From Nephromyces sp. MM_2019 (taxonomy: Eukaryota; Apicomplexa; Aconoidasida; Nephromycida): a stretch of 64,000 bases of DNA. Where the stretch lies: NCBI GenBank assembly GCA_015657535.1, contig JADHZB010001096.1, forward strand, positions 223,192 to 287,191, given 5' to 3'. Shown piece after piece: positions 51,102-64,000 of the stretch. Made by a program: the position numbers and the translations under genes. The notes under the pieces were generated by a model. The model made no database searches and was not told the origin of the DNA. It worked only from the letters and a program-made list of their open reading frames with translations. The stretch's first letter is position 1, and every line of letters begins with the position of its first letter.

Positions 51102-52151
51102 ATCCGTGGACAGGGTGGGAGGATGTTTATAATAGTTTTACGCATTATCTGATTACTAGACAAAATTACAGAAATCTCGTCAATGTACGCCTGAAGATGC
51201 GGATAATGAAGACACCACTGTAACAATCACGCATGCTAGACTGGCTCCATTATTAAAAGCAGTGATTTATCACAAAGAAAAGGCGAAGAAAACTTATATA
51301 TCCCAAAAAATAATACAGTGTTAAGCAGTCGCGCTTTTGTACAGTGCTAGATGTGCGCGAACCAATATCTGCAATCCGCAAGATCCATAATTAGAACGAA
51401 GGAAAGCTGAGTAAATGCATTTTCTGGTATCCACGCTAATTTATTCCTCTCAACTTATGTTTGCCCCTAGTTGATAGAAGTGAGGGCTACGTTTGATCAC
51501 TTCCTCTTTACTGAATCTTTCAAGATATTCCCTCGTATGCTTCAAAATATTTGAAAAATTGGCTGCGCGCTAATGGCGGAGTGGACTGCATTTTCCAGTC
51601 CCGGTCTTGGTATCTTGCTGGGGTTCTAGGCTACTTACTATTCAAGCTCAGGTTTAGAAGCAAACAAAGAACTAATCCTGCGGAGAAAGTAATAGATATC
51701 GCGGAGCATCGAGTAATTCCGCTCAAGCAGGCAATAAAATTTGGTGGATTCCTGCGGGAAAGCTCTTGCGGGTATTCCGTGCTTAACTAAGCCGGGAAAG
51801 GCAGTATGGTTGGCAAACTTAACACCTAAAAAGCATTTAACGAACTATCATATGTATGCCGCCATAACTAATCTCATGAAAAAGTCTTGCTTTGATAAAA
51901 AAATTAGTTGATCTTGGTTTTGCTGTCAATGGTTTATGGTGACTCAGATTTGCGCGCAAACGGTATTATGTCAAAGTTGAGACATGTCGCTGTGAATTAC
52001 TTCAATAATATGAAGAACATAGCAGTAATAAAGTGAGTGAATTGGTTAATCCACCGCAGATCTTACTGAGATAGTACGGTAAACGCATGGAATTACCCTT
52101 TTTAGGCTTGACTGTTTCTGCTGCAGTTGGCGAGGCAAAGAAGCTGTATCA

Positions 52152-52327
52152 AATAATTAAACCCACCCCATAGGTGAAGCAGTTGTCTACAATAATAAAA
52201 CCCACCCCCAGGTAAACAGTGGTTCTATGGAATAATTAAACGAACTCCATAGGTAACGCAGTTGTATCAACTAATTAAACCAACCTCCAGGTAAAGAGGT
52301 TGTATTATCAAATAATTAAACCGAGCT
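52152..52327. repeat. Tandem repeat, about 40 bp unit, 4.5 copies
   Basis: Units begin AATAATTAAACCCACCCC or close variants, followed by AGGTAAAGCAGTTGTAT-like sequence. There are four full diverged copies and a partial fifth. Confidence 0.8.
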
Positions 52328-54865
52328 TCTAACAGATTTATCGTGCTACAGCTATGAATGATCCCTTAATACATGGGAATATAGTTTATATGTGAGTAAA
52401 TATCTTTAAACCTGCAGGCAATGCTCACAAATGGGCTTGGTATAGTCACCTTCAACGTTGAGACGTCAGCGACACCTGTTAAACATTGTATTGCTGCATT
52501 TAAAATACAACACTGATGGCGAATACGAATTTATGTTCAGCGACACCAATCCATGAGAAGATTAGAGTAAAGCGCAATTCTGCCAATCTTTCGTATATGT
52601 ACACATCATTGAAGCTAGATTTTTTGGTTATATACAAAAGCCATGTTGCTTGATATTTTTAATATATTGTTGTGAGCGACGTCCCATAATCTCTCACTGA
52701 CAAAATGGCTATCAAAACTAATGGCTACTCTGAGTATATCAAAGTGTGGAATGTAGCGCGACACAATTTTTGAGCATCGGGTCTACTTAGTATAACTATC
52801 TTCTTTTCCATGAAGGAACTAGTTAGCATCCTGGTAGAATGGGATGTACAGATGCTCCGGTATTGAAAGGAAAAAAATACAAGATTTTGCCACCAGCTTG
52901 TTCGTAGAACCATGGCGCAAAAAAGTGAGAAAAAACCGTTGGGTTCTGCTGTCACATACTCATGCTCAAAAGCCACCCCGTATGCCTGTATTTACCATCT
53001 GTCAGCATGTCTAGACTAACTCACACCAGATGCCAGTGACGCAGGTAGTTAATTATGGATTGCTCCGTCAATAAGTTTTCAAGTTATCTCACAAAATAGT
53101 ATTTTACATTGTCGAATAAGAATCTTCCATCATTAGGAGTCGTAAAAAGTGTATATGGCCTCTTTATTGCGCTTTTTTAGCAAGGAAGATTTCACCATCT
53201 TTTCAAGTAAAAAGTGTGTAATCAATCGCATCTATCAAATCCTACTCCAATGCTAGAAAGTGAGCCTCTAAACCTGCATGTAATCATCAATTCTACTTAC
53301 TCATGATTCTCTGATATATCTTTTCAATTCTATATCCGCTCACTTTCCCCAAGGCGATTTTCGAGTTGGCATTTTGCATGAAGCTTTGTGCCTTAATGGG
53401 TATTCGGTGAACGAAAAATTCGCAAAATCATATTGCAAATTCGTTTCTTGGAATTTAAATAGCTGGATCGGATCGGAATAATACAGAAACTTGATTGCTT
53501 TTCAGGTACTGAATAATGGGTCTAGTTTCGTACTGTATAACCTTCAAAAGACCTTCATTTTAGCATTTGCCTTTGCTCATTTTTAGTATCGTGCCAGACT
53601 AGCGGCGGCCACACCCAAATTTCTGGGTAAAAGCTCACAAGACTAGCAAAATAGAAGAAAGAGTAGATCATGAGTGTCAAGATGCTGCTCTTTAAGTTGG
53701 AAATTAGTTATTTATGAAACCAGCTAGAGAGACACATCTTCCATACTTGCCTGAGTTTATACAACAACAGAAAATACAGCAGTTTTGCTTTGTTTTTTGT
53801 GTATGCTCTATCAAAAATGATTCTAATTGTCCGATTTGTGCTCAAGCTGGGAGTCCAGGCTTTGAAATCATCACCTGGGGTTTCTAAGGGTGTTCTAGCA
53901 TTGTCTGCCACAGCTAGAAACTCCCCAAAAGAGATGAATGCATATGTAGCATGTCTTGTGATTGGTGTTGCTCAGCACTAGTAGTTACCTACTAGAATAT
54001 GTCCGTATGTGTGTTTGTGCCGCTGCAAGCATCACTAGCATTTACACTGTGATAGTCACATCAAGATAGAATAGATATTATGACAAGCTCAAGCCAAATA
54101 CCTCATCGATGATAGTGCTGCATGCGTTTACTGCAATTTCTTCCCATACCCAAACTTCATCCACAATATAGCTGGCTCTTCACGCACATAACGCTGAAAA
54201 TTGCTCAAGCAGCCCATCGATTAGGCTTCTTGACCAAGAATGTCGGAAGCAATTGCAATGCAGATGGTGGTAAATATACATGTGTATCTAACATGTGCTC
54301 GTTTTGTTGTGCACCACACCTCTACCGAGTTATTATCTTTCTGGAGAAAAACTAACCTGGTAATTTCAACAATACAATGCGTGGTTGTGCTGCCGTTCAC
54401 AGAAAAATTCGTTTACCAGAGAAAAAAAAAGTTGCACCCCGGGTTGCCATGAGTCCCCTCCTACGGTGACATGAATACGCCGCCTAAGCTGTGTAATTTG
54501 CGGTGTAGTTGTGGCTACCTTAATGCCTTCAACACTATACCATCCCACTTTGAAAAGGGAAACCAATAACGAGCTCCACCACAGACCACATGGAATGGAA
54601 GCTTGTTCCACCCCGATTTGTACGTCTACTTTCCTTCACCCTCTAACACCCTATACGCGATAACGTTCCTCTAAATGCAGCCTTTGTTGTCTAAGTTTCT
54701 TTTCAAATATTCGCGGAGGGCTTGAGGCGGTAGTTATGGATGTAAGCCTCTTCTTGAGGGTGGGTTTCCATCTCCTATATTCTCTGTCCCTTCATGTGGT
54801 ATTTGTGTGGGGGCTAGTGTGTGTTCGCATGTTTGGGATAATATACTTAGTCTGTTTCCGTGCGC

Positions 54866-55020
54866 TCAATGTGAGTCTCTTGTGTGTGTATTTACGTGAG
54901 TCTCTTGTCTGTTTTTATGTGAGCCCCTTGTTTGTGGTTTTATGCGAGTCTCTTGTGCCAGTATCTATGTGAGTCTGTCGTGTGTTTCCATGTGAGTTTC
55001 TTGTACATGTCGTCACGGGT
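54866..55020. repeat. GT-rich minisatellite, about 28-32 bp unit
   Basis: Five or six imperfect copies of GTGAGTCTCTTGTGTGTTT(A)TAT-type units in non-coding sequence. Confidence 0.8.
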
Positions 55021-58000
55021 TCATCATGTGTCTACAGGTTTTTCAATGCTGAGCTATAAAATGCAATTTGTTCCTCTTACCCGCTAGAGACTGGGACTAT
55101 GATGGTATTTGGTTTTTTAACCTTGTTCTGCGTATAGAATTGTATGCTTTCAAAAGTGCTTGCTCTCCCTGTTTGTGCTTCAATCGTAAAATTGTTTAGA
55201 ACCTGAGGTAGGAGCTAGAGGGTTTCACGTGAAGCATTTGCTTCATGTCCCTGACAGTTGCCAGAATACTGGCAGCAAAATTGTCCTTCGCATACCGCAT
55301 TAAATGCATCGGGTGTGAATAGTTTCTTCCCTGTCAGCTTCTTTATTTTCTGGAATATGTAAATCAATTTGTGCTTCTTTTATTAGCTCCTTTGGATGGT
55401 ATTTTTAACTTTTTTATTTTGGCAACTAAGAATCTGATTTATTTTCTTTTTTTAGACGATTTTCATAGAAGGAATAGTAGTGAAAGCTCTTGCTCACTAA
55501 GAAAGAAGAATTCAATGAATAATACAGCGAATGCAAAATAATGGAGTACCTGATGATGTTCTTTTTATAGCTTGAGACACTGTGTTTATACATTTTTTTC
55601 GCTTTTTTGGGTGATCAAGCACCCTCCATTACTATTCTGTGGATGTAGCAGGCTAGGGGTGTGTGAGTCAGCATTAATATCGATCTTTTTAGTCCTTGAT
55701 TTTGATTGTATATACTTTCCGTGAATAGGTAGTTGTGTGTACTGTTCTTTTAGTGTGTCTCTTTACGCATACTTTCACCTCTAAATGGTGAATGCACACA
55801 CATCGTCACTCTTGAAGGATGTGTCTTTCCAGTAAAAATAGCGAATAAAAGAGTTTTTTCCTCTTATTCTGCAGTATTTTAAGATGTGTAAGTGTCGCTG
55901 CTGCAAATTCACAGTGGTTATATATATTTTTTTGCAGTAGCGAGTCCAATTTTGGAGCTAAGTTGAATAATTCGTATGGATCATATGCTGATAAGGCTAT
56001 TAATATAAGCTTTGCTCGAACAATGGTTGCTAAATAAACACTATTTAAACATAAAAATCTTAGCATAAGATAATAAATTTCACGAATGACATCTCAAATT
56101 AATATGATGCAGTATGAGAGGAATAGAATGAGCTTGAAAAGGTCATCTATTGGCTCTCACAAAATAGAAGCAGCGGAGCAAGAGAGATTGGGGAGCACTT
56201 ACTAAGATTGCTGATGTTTATTTAAGAATATCACATAAAGTTTAGAGGAGAGTTCACTGGCAATGGCGTTACTTTCACTGGCTTTTTGCCTTCTTCACCT
56301 TAAATGCACGAATATCTATGGGTCCTCTCTATTTTTACAGTAGCCTAGTATAAGGAAGCATTCGATAGCCCTCTGCGATGCTTTGATATATTGACAATGT
56401 TCCTTAAACGGCTCCAGTTTTTGTTTCTATTTTGCTCAAGTGTTACTCTCTCGTTCTGCTAAAGTCATGAATCATCACAATAGCAAAGCACTAGTTTGTG
56501 AGAAGTTACTTGGTAGTTTGTGTAAAAGGTTCGGTGTTTTAGTGGGTATCGTTTCCTGCCTCATCATAATGCAATTATTTGCAAATATTCAGTGGATTTC
56601 AAGCTAATTACAGTGCATCTTCATATCCTGATGTGTAGAATATTTTGTCAAAGATGCGTTTTTCCTGTGATTAACCTAGGTTTAAACTCTTTTGGATTTA
56701 TCTAAAATGCCTGCCGTACCCACATTACAAACAATTTGAATTATATTTAGACACTTTACATGAAATGTATAGTCATTATATAACTAAAGGATTGGGTATA
56801 TAATGATGATTATGACGATATTAGGAGAATATCGACCTTTTTTTTGGCTTTTTTAACTGCATTAGCATTTTTGGAAGATAAAATGCAAGTATTGTTGAGC
56901 ATAATGGTATCAAAAACATTATTCAACAGCTTACAGGCATCAATTTTGTTGTACTTATGAGGTCCTCTCTACTGTCTTCTTTTGCGCTAAAAGCTTACTC
57001 TTTTAAGTGCATTTTGTGACTAGCTGCAGGTCTTTTATATAATCATGCTAATCTCTAACTTTTGAGTCTCTTCTTCTTCAGCTGTTGAATTTAAAGGCTA
57101 GTCTAGCATCTAATCTCAGGCTATTTCTGCTCTACACTTTAGGTGATATTGGCAGACTCACTTGCGTCTCTTGTTTTCCTTGGAATGTGCCTGTTATAAG
57201 CTGTGGAACTACATGAAGAGATGGGATGCAGTTATTGGAGCGTCAAGTTTCTACTGGCAGATGTGCTCTTCTCTAACAAAGCTTTAAGACAGCAAGGCTA
57301 GAGCCTAGGGAGAGTATAGTTAGTGTCTTGTTGATGGAATGGGAATTTTTGCTTACTCTGTGTGCAATCTGCGTAGTATGTGTGTCTAAAGTATATCTGC
57401 TTGCATGTGTTTTCCTAAATTCCTTCTGAAGCTCTAGTGTCGTAATTTCTTCAATCTTTGTATTAAAAAAGGGATGCAGAATTTGTTTTGCCAGTTGTAT
57501 GATCTGTCTGGAGGATGCAAATTTGCCTGTTTAATAATTGAATGGCAGTTGTATTATATCGACTTGCAGAGGTGAATAAACTTCCGAAAAAGATGCGTAG
57601 ATTTAGTGCAAAATTCGGTTTTTCATTGTAAAAACATCGTATTTTCTCACCGTTATAAGCTACAAGAAGCATGCGCCTTACACACTATAGAGGTAGTCTA
57701 AGTATCACAGAAGTTGCATTCTCTTCTATTGTATAAATCTTCAAAATCTGGTGCCCTTTCTTGCGATTTTGACGGATTTTTTGTTGAACACCCCCTACGC
57801 AGGTTTCTTTTGGATGAAATTGCTCTATTTCATGTTCCAATGGAGTCTTTAGATGCTTGAATTGGAGAAGAAAGCAATGCGAGACGATATGGAGTAGATA
57901 CACTTTCACCAAGTCTGTTAAGAGTCCTAGATCTTGCCTAAATACCGTTTGAAGCAAGGAAAAAAGGGTTGCTACACAGTGGAAGCAGGAATGTGTGTGT

Positions 58001-58322
58001 TCCTATGAATCCAATACTGAGCTCATAGAAGATTTCATGCGTTGCATTGTCTTAAAGCTATGGGCTCTCATGCTTAGAGCGAATTTGTTAGCGTGATTTC
58101 CTCGAAAAAACTGCTTGACGGTGTTGCCTTCCCGTTGTATACACTATTTTGTGTATAGTATACATCATCACTCTGCAAAAATCACGCTCGGACATTGTGT
58201 GCTTTACATTGGTATCTATTAAGGAAAGGAAGTTTTTGTGTGTGTTTTTTTTCTCACATTTGGTGGGAAAAAACATAGTCAGTGTATATGTAGGGACGAT
58301 CTTAGAAGAATGCAAAGACGTC

Positions 58323-61300
58323 ATGGCTACAGCGAGCGAGCAAGATAATAGTGAATCGAGAAGAGCCGATGATCAATCGGCTAGAGTGCCCTCAGCAAGC
58401 AAGGATTTCACCGGTTCCGCTGGAGCCCCCTTATCAAGCAAGGATTTCACTGGTAAACAAGTAACTTCTGCCCAAAATGTGAAACCTTCAACCAGAACTT
58501 GGTGGCCTTTCTCATCATCTTCAAATGGCTCCGGCCCACGCACATTGTTGAAAGTACCTGCCAACTCAAGTAAGGATGTTTTCTCCTCTGGAGCACACAA
58601 GCTTCAAGCTCTCGAATCTATTGAAATGAAGGAGCTAGATACGAAGAACTCAAGTTTTTCTGCGCTGAAGATAACGGAAAAAGCTTCTAATATCACCTCA
58701 GAGACATCGGATAATCAGGAATTTCCTGTTTCTGAGACGAAAGATACTCCACATTCTTCCCGCAATGAATCAAATCCGCACACTACATCTTCAGACGAAT
58801 CTGATAAGTTATGGGCATCTCCTAATCTGGACAAGCCTATAGATGGGCAGTTAATAGAGGTGAAACTTGCTTCCAAGGATAGAAGGAGGGAGATAGCGGA
58901 AGTGATGGCTAAAGCCACACCTTCTGCTGCCATCGACGAGTCAAACGTGGAAGGAGATGCTGGGGCTACTCCTTCACCATCTGTAGGCTGTTGCGCGCAG
59001 CTCCCCTCTCATTTGAATGTGAATGTGGGGAAACCTGCACAAAACACAGTCAATCAACCCTTCAGCAGCGGGCTTTCTCCTATGAAAAAACCAATGATTG
59101 AGAGTGAAGATAAGCGAATTCCTCCTTCGGCGGATTATGCCTCCGATATTATCAATTCATTAAGTAGTGGCTCTCCCAAAAATGGCTTGGATATCTTCCG
59201 TGTAGAAGGCAGCTTCATCAGCAACCAGCCTGCTTTCTTGGATGTTCCAACCTCACAAGCACATCTCAGAACTCCAAAGGAGAATGCTCTTCACATTTTA
59301 GAATCTTTGGAAGCACCAAACTCAATCTCACACACAACTCCGAGATCATCAAAGCAGAATACCCTTCGAATGTTAGAATCTAATCGATTAATTGCTACCT
59401 CAAATTCCGTCATATCAACAGCTACTTTTGGGCGTTTTGAAGATTTTTCAGCTTCAAGCTGCGATGACATAGCTTCTCAGTGCATCCCTCCTCCGCTGTT
59501 TTCCAATGAATTGCTGGTTGGAGCTACTAGGAATCAACAGGAGAATCGTCACCTCTCCAATGTGCAGAACAAGCTTTTAAGCAGTCAGAAAGAAGAAGAT
59601 GCTCTGCGTGAAGATGAAGATTCCAAGCTTTCAAGCAGGAAAACGACGGAAGATGCATCTTCCCAATCTCTACGTGCTAATTCACGTGCTCGACCGGATC
59701 TAATGGAGGCAACGATTGAATCTTCAACGCCGAAACTTCACCCCCTCATGCAGCCTAGTAGCTCTCAGACTGATGAAAAGTTTGATGCTGATGACTATGT
59801 TTCTCAGAAAATCGCTGGAATCAAGGTTTTCAATGACTTTAATGCTCGCTCGGAGAATAAGCTTACTCCAACAGAAAAAAGCTTATCAGATTCATCTTTC
59901 CTACAGAATCGGGGATCTTCAAGTGCATCAACTAGAAAAAAGCTTGAGGAAGCAGTCATGAAGAATGAAGCCATCACTGAGAGCGTTAACAACGGCGGCC
60001 CAGCAGTGAGAAAGGGTGAAGATGAGGATGTTTCCGCTGTTCCTATGAGGCTTCCTAGTGGTGAAAATGCCTCTTATCCAATCTCTAGCTTCTCTAATAT
60101 GATAGAATTTGGGGAAACTGATCGAAGGCTATTTTCCGAGACTTTGAAGAGCCAATTATCAATGTCTACGGAGGAGCTTAACAATCTCGCTGATTCGACT
60201 GTTACTGAGCCTGAGAATGCAGCAGGTGCGAGTGGCAGCACTCACCACAGTCGAACTAGCAAGAGAGTGCTCTCCGAGTCTGCAAAGGATAGCAAAACTA
60301 GCAGTGCGTCTCTCTCTGTCACAAGTTTATCTGGAAGAGCTCAGGGAGGCAGTCCTCTGGAGCAGTCTGCACTGAAGACAAGAGCTGAGTCTGAGCCGTC
60401 GTCTTCAGATCATGAGATGTGGCATCCTTTGAAGGATGGTGTGTCTGGAGCTCAGTCTGGTGGTGGCAGTGCAGCTCCGGCGCCGTTTTTGGGCAAGAAA
60501 AGCACTGCTATTAGGGTGTCAAAGTTTCCGTCTCCATCGTTGGTAACTGGAGGAGCAGCAGCTTTAAAGGCTGAAAAGGTTTGTGTGTGTGTGTGTGTAT
60601 GATGATGTATTGGTGTGTGTGTGTGTGTATGATGATGTATTGGTGTGTGTGTGTGTATGATGATGTATCGGTGTGTGTATGATGATGTATTGGTGTGTGT
60701 GTGTGTATGATGATGTATTGGTGTGTGTGTTTATGCGTTTGTGTGTGTGTGTGTTTATGCGTGTGTGTGTGTGTGTATATGTATATCAGTACGTTTTCTT
60801 TTTGAAAAGCGAGATTGAAAGGTAAATTTGTCCATGAGAAAATGACTGATAAAATCTTTTCGCTTTTTGTGTGTGGAAAAGTGTTTTTGCACGATTGCAG
60901 GTGCGTGTTGTGATAATTTTTTTGCTGTTTTAGGGAAGAATGTTGAGTGATACTTGAAGATGGATACACTAAAAATTTGCTTGAAATATTCATTTGTTTC
61001 CTATGAAAAAAAGTGTGAAAGGGCTAGCTATATATATATCTACATATCCTACCTGTATTTCGCTGGTTTTACGAATGAAAGTTTGGTTTCAAGGTGTGTT
61101 ATTGGGGTGTTTTATACTAGAAGTTCGTACAACTGATGATGAAATGTGTGTTGAATAGAATAAGGTTTTCTTAAATAGAAGGAGGATCTGCTCCTTCTTT
61201 TTGGGAAAAATTAGTAGTAAAAGGTTTCATTTGGTAGAGTATCGGCTTCTTTATGTGGTGTGTGTGTCTGTTTTCTCCATGCTACGTATGCATAACGCCA

Positions 61301-62158
61301 AGTAGCAACAGTCGCTTATGCGCTTATTGAGAAGGTTTCTTGCTGGCAAAGTAGCTGTGATAACACACGTTAGTAGATCCTAAGTATGAAGATGCATGTG
61401 TATGTTGTGCGTATATAATATGTTCATGTTTATTAGGCAGTATTATATATGTATTGATGTGTGCGTGTGTGTATGTATACCCCCTGTTGATTACCCATGA
61501 GCTTCTTTGGTAGTTTACTCTTTTTTTTTGTTTTAGTTTTTTTCATTGTTAACCTGCTTTTATCTCTTGTATCTGTGGTACACACACACACACACACAGC
61601 ACTCTCTTTGTGCTCTCCAGCAATGCACAAAGAGCACTCACATGCCATTCCAGAAGCACACACACCTTTGATATTTCAGTGTACTTCATCATAGCGCGAA
61701 TGTGTGGGTATGTGTGTGCCGTTTAGAGCTATAACAAGAAGCACCATATCTCTACAACTGTTTTTGCTGCTGTCCATCTTCTTGGCTTTACCAGCACCTG
61801 TGTGTGTGTAATTGTTTGCTCATGAAGATTATTTTCGCTGCTTTTTTAAGTTATAAACAGGGTGAGTGCTAGATGGTAGCCTCATTGAGCAGCAGTTAAC
61901 TCTGCGAGCTGAAATCTGCACTTTTCTAGCAAAGCTGGGCTATAAATTACTCTTATTTATCGCTTTCGAGAGTGTTTCTGTGCACTTAGCGTAGTACTGC
62001 CATTCCGGGTGTGTGTGTAGGAAGTTTTAAGCGTTAAGGGCTCGAAAGGGTCGGCTGCTTCTTCTAAAGAATTTTCTAACATTCTTGAGAGCAAAAAGAG
62101 TGGGCCTCAAATGCCACGCAAATTGCAGGTGAAGAAGAAAGTTTTCTCTGCGTGTGTG

Positions 62159-62189
<31 letters not shown>

Positions 62190-63994
62190 TTNGTGTGTGT
62201 GTGTGTGTTTTTTTTTTTTTATTTTTATGAATGGGATATGCCGCTGTGTGTAGTAGAAAGATTTGACGCACTGGAAGTTTTGAAAGAGAAGTATATGTGT
62301 GTTTTAATGAATGTGTTGGTGTGTGTGTGTGTGTGTGCATGTGTGTGTGCGCATAGTCTGAAGAACAGGTATATAGTGGACATACGAGCGTACCGTACAT
62401 TTGAAGAAGATTAAGCTTGCCTGCGTTTAGTGTTAATCCTACGGTATATTGCGCATTAGCTATGCTGCTACTAGCATATAGCATTAAGCGGCAATATAAT
62501 AGCACACACGCAAGCACTCCAGCATATACCCACTAGTGTGATCGCGCATCCGGTAACGCGCACGCACGCACGCACACTAGCGCACACTGGCGTACAAGAA
62601 CGCACACACACGCACTAATGTACATGTTGCACGCACGCACACTAGTGGACGCATCGCACGCACACACGCAGTAGTGCGCATATTTCCTTTTTTAAATGCT
62701 GTTTATATCGACTTCACTGTCTTTGCTCTCTCATTTGATACTCTATAACTTTTCAAGTTGCCTTGGTCTCGCGCACACACAAAAGGAACTTTCCTTCATG
62801 AATACTCTTCTTTCCTCTACAGTTCAGCATCTATTTGATCAAAAATTTCCCCGTCACACACACCTTCCCATCTTCAAAGGCTCATTAACACACACACACA
62901 CACATCTCTCTCATTCCACACACTACAACGCATTGGATTTCTTCAATCCCTACTGACTTCTTCAAGCTCTTCTACTCCCAAAGGTTGTGCTGGATATTGA
63001 CGATACGGTGATGTCTAGTGGCGGAGTTAAGTTCTTTAATGTGCACCTTGGAGGAGTGGATACTCAGTATAGTAGAGGCATCATCTATCCTGGTGTGTGT
63101 TCATTGTATATACAGGGATCGTCCTGCTTTTGCCTTTATAATGAGGGAATTAGCGAGTATTTAGAGGCGTTTGTTCATTGAAGAAGGTGGGATTCTATAG
63201 TAGGAGGGGAATCTGAAGGTTTCTGGGGAGATCTTTAAGTTTTCCGTAGAGTATTGATTTAGTAGAAAATACCTAGTTTGATGAAGAATACTGATGTAAG
63301 TGTGTGTGTTGTGATAATGGAAATTTTATTGCTTTGTGGATGGCTGATTTGCTTCGTTTCTTAGCAGGAATTATCTTTTTATTCGCATTAGGTTTTAGGT
63401 TGGTGTGTATGGACTACATTCTAACTAGTGTGTGTGTGTGTGTGTGGATTAAATGCTAACTATTGGGTGTGTGTGTGTATTGCATTCTAAGTACTCTGTG
63501 TGTGTGTGGATTAAATGCTAACTATTGGGTGTGTGTGTGTGTATTGCATTCTAAGTACTCTGTGTGTGTGTATATTATAGTCTAACTACTCTGTGTGTGT
63601 CTACCACGCTCTAGCTACTCTGTGTGTGCTTTTTTTTGAGGCAGTGCAACTATGGTTGGAGTGAATGGGCAACTTCTTGTGTGTTGTTCCGCCATGAAAA
63701 AACTTAGGGGGTAGCTATTCTTGTTTTCTTCACTTCCCCTAGCACCAGAGCAAGTTGAAGTAGCTCAAGGGGTAGAAAACTATTTTTTTTTTTGATCTAC
63801 AACATACAGTTTCACACATGCACCACACACCTTCGCACACGCTCCTTTACACACACACCATGCTCACACCCTCACATTAAAGCCTATTTTGCACTGTAGG
63901 TGCTGCTCAGTTTATATTTGAGCTGGCTATGTTTGGGTTACCAAGGAACGAGAAACCGCTTTCTGCTGGCGTTTTAACTGCGAGAATCCCTCAG
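58323..63994 (+). CDS. App1-like (DUF2183) phosphatase with long Ser-rich N-terminus, 5' part
   Basis: The gene continues beyond the window. Exons 58323-60578, 62021-62128, 62984-63092 and 63900-63994 are all in phase and give the first 856 residues. The first 752 residues are Ser/Thr/Asn/Glu-rich low complexity with short recurring motifs (SKDFTG twice near the start; LHILESLEAP and LRMLESNR near the middle). The catalytic domain starts at the exon 3 junction: VVLDIDDTVMSSGG, where D792 and D794 in DxDxT are the expected nucleophile and acid/base of the HAD superfamily, then GGVDTQYSRGIIYPGAAQFI and VLTAR with T851. DUF2183/App1 proteins are phosphatidate phosphatases associated with membranes and actin patches in yeast. 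Role here is inferred. The ATG at 58323 is the first in frame. Intron 1 (1.4 kb) is packed with GT repeats. Confidence 0.85.
60584..60780. repeat. GT microsatellite and minisatellite in App1-like intron 1
   Basis: Repeated blocks of (GT)5-9 followed by ATGATGATGTATTG, about five copies, then further GT runs with TTTATGC spacers. It begins directly at the exon 1 donor site. Confidence 0.9.
62152..62220. repeat. (GT)n-(T)n tract with an ambiguous base
   Basis: A GT run, a run of about 20 T, an N at 62192, then another GT run and T run. The N marks a position the assembly could not resolve. It lies in the App1-like intron after exon 2. Confidence 0.9.
62550..62675. repeat. CA/GCAC-rich repeat
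   Basis: Runs of CGCACGCACGCACACTAG and related units with scattered ACTAGTG spacers, on the opposite strand sense to the surrounding GT repeats. Intronic in the App1-like gene. Confidence 0.75.
63427..63630. repeat. GT minisatellite with about 75-bp higher-order unit
   Basis: The pair GTGTGTGTGGATTAAATGCTA then GGGTGTGTGTGTATTGCATT occurs twice in succession, followed by three decaying copies containing CTAACTACTCTGTGTGTG. Intronic in the App1-like gene. Confidence 0.85.
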
Positions 63995-64000
63995 GTGTGT

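Larger units (their letters stand above)
51102..58322. other. Long divergent intergenic region
   Basis: Lies between two divergently transcribed genes and presumably carries both promoters. It contains a tandem repeat (52152-52327) and a GT-rich minisatellite (54866-55020). One minus-strand frame (57685-57957) has an acceptor-like TTCAAG near 57880 and coding character (contains HLKTPLEHEIEQFHPKETC), but no upstream exon fits before the next gene. A small hairpin (58138-58144 against 58151-58157) lies 165 bp before the App1-like start. Nothing else recognised. Confidence 0.35.

Overview
This is a eukaryotic nuclear fragment. The genes are split into small exons (19 to about 2,250 nt) with GT..AG introns, and AT-rich, GT/CA-repeat-rich DNA fills the space between them. 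There is no bacterial operon layout. The gene set points to an apicomplexan parasite or close relative. The clearest marker is a ROM4/ROM5-type rhomboid protease with a long N-terminal extension. A secretory thioesterase also has an apicoplast-style leader. I cannot name the species. All exon structures were assembled by hand from splice sites, reading phase and remembered family consensus, so the cores are firmer than the 5' and 3' ends.

Layout. 3.4-7.75 kb (-): proteasome beta-4 subunit in eight exons, with a decayed ankyrin-repeat fragment inside its first intron. 12.3-13.9 kb (-): two exons of an unidentified single-pass membrane protein with a Cys/Trp-rich tail. 15.0-19.3 kb (-): ROM4/5-like rhomboid in six exons, catalytic Ser and His both present. 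19.3-26.6 kb: mostly unassigned, with a possible mitochondrial-carrier exon (+) and several possible minus-strand exons. 26.65-29.9 kb (+): LLPH-like (MAKxxRSK) nucleolar protein in four exons. 31.85-37.95 kb (-): CDC123 homologue, an eIF2 assembly factor, with a large insertion and one GC-AG intron. 42.45-45.5 kb (-): glutathione-peroxidase-like protein. 49.96-51.1 kb (-): acyl-protein thioesterase with a long targeting leader. 58.3 kb to the right edge (+): 5' part of a large App1-like (DUF2183) phosphatase gene that runs out of the window.

The genes are independent housekeeping and parasite-specific loci: protein degradation, translation initiation, ribosome biogenesis, redox defence, depalmitoylation, membrane-protein shedding and lipid phosphatase activity. 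They are not a functional cluster. Five of the seven recognised genes lie on the minus strand. The most unusual elements are the ankyrin remnant nested in the proteasome gene, three near-perfect long hairpins in introns or spacer, and strongly GT-biased minisatellites in the last 10 kb.
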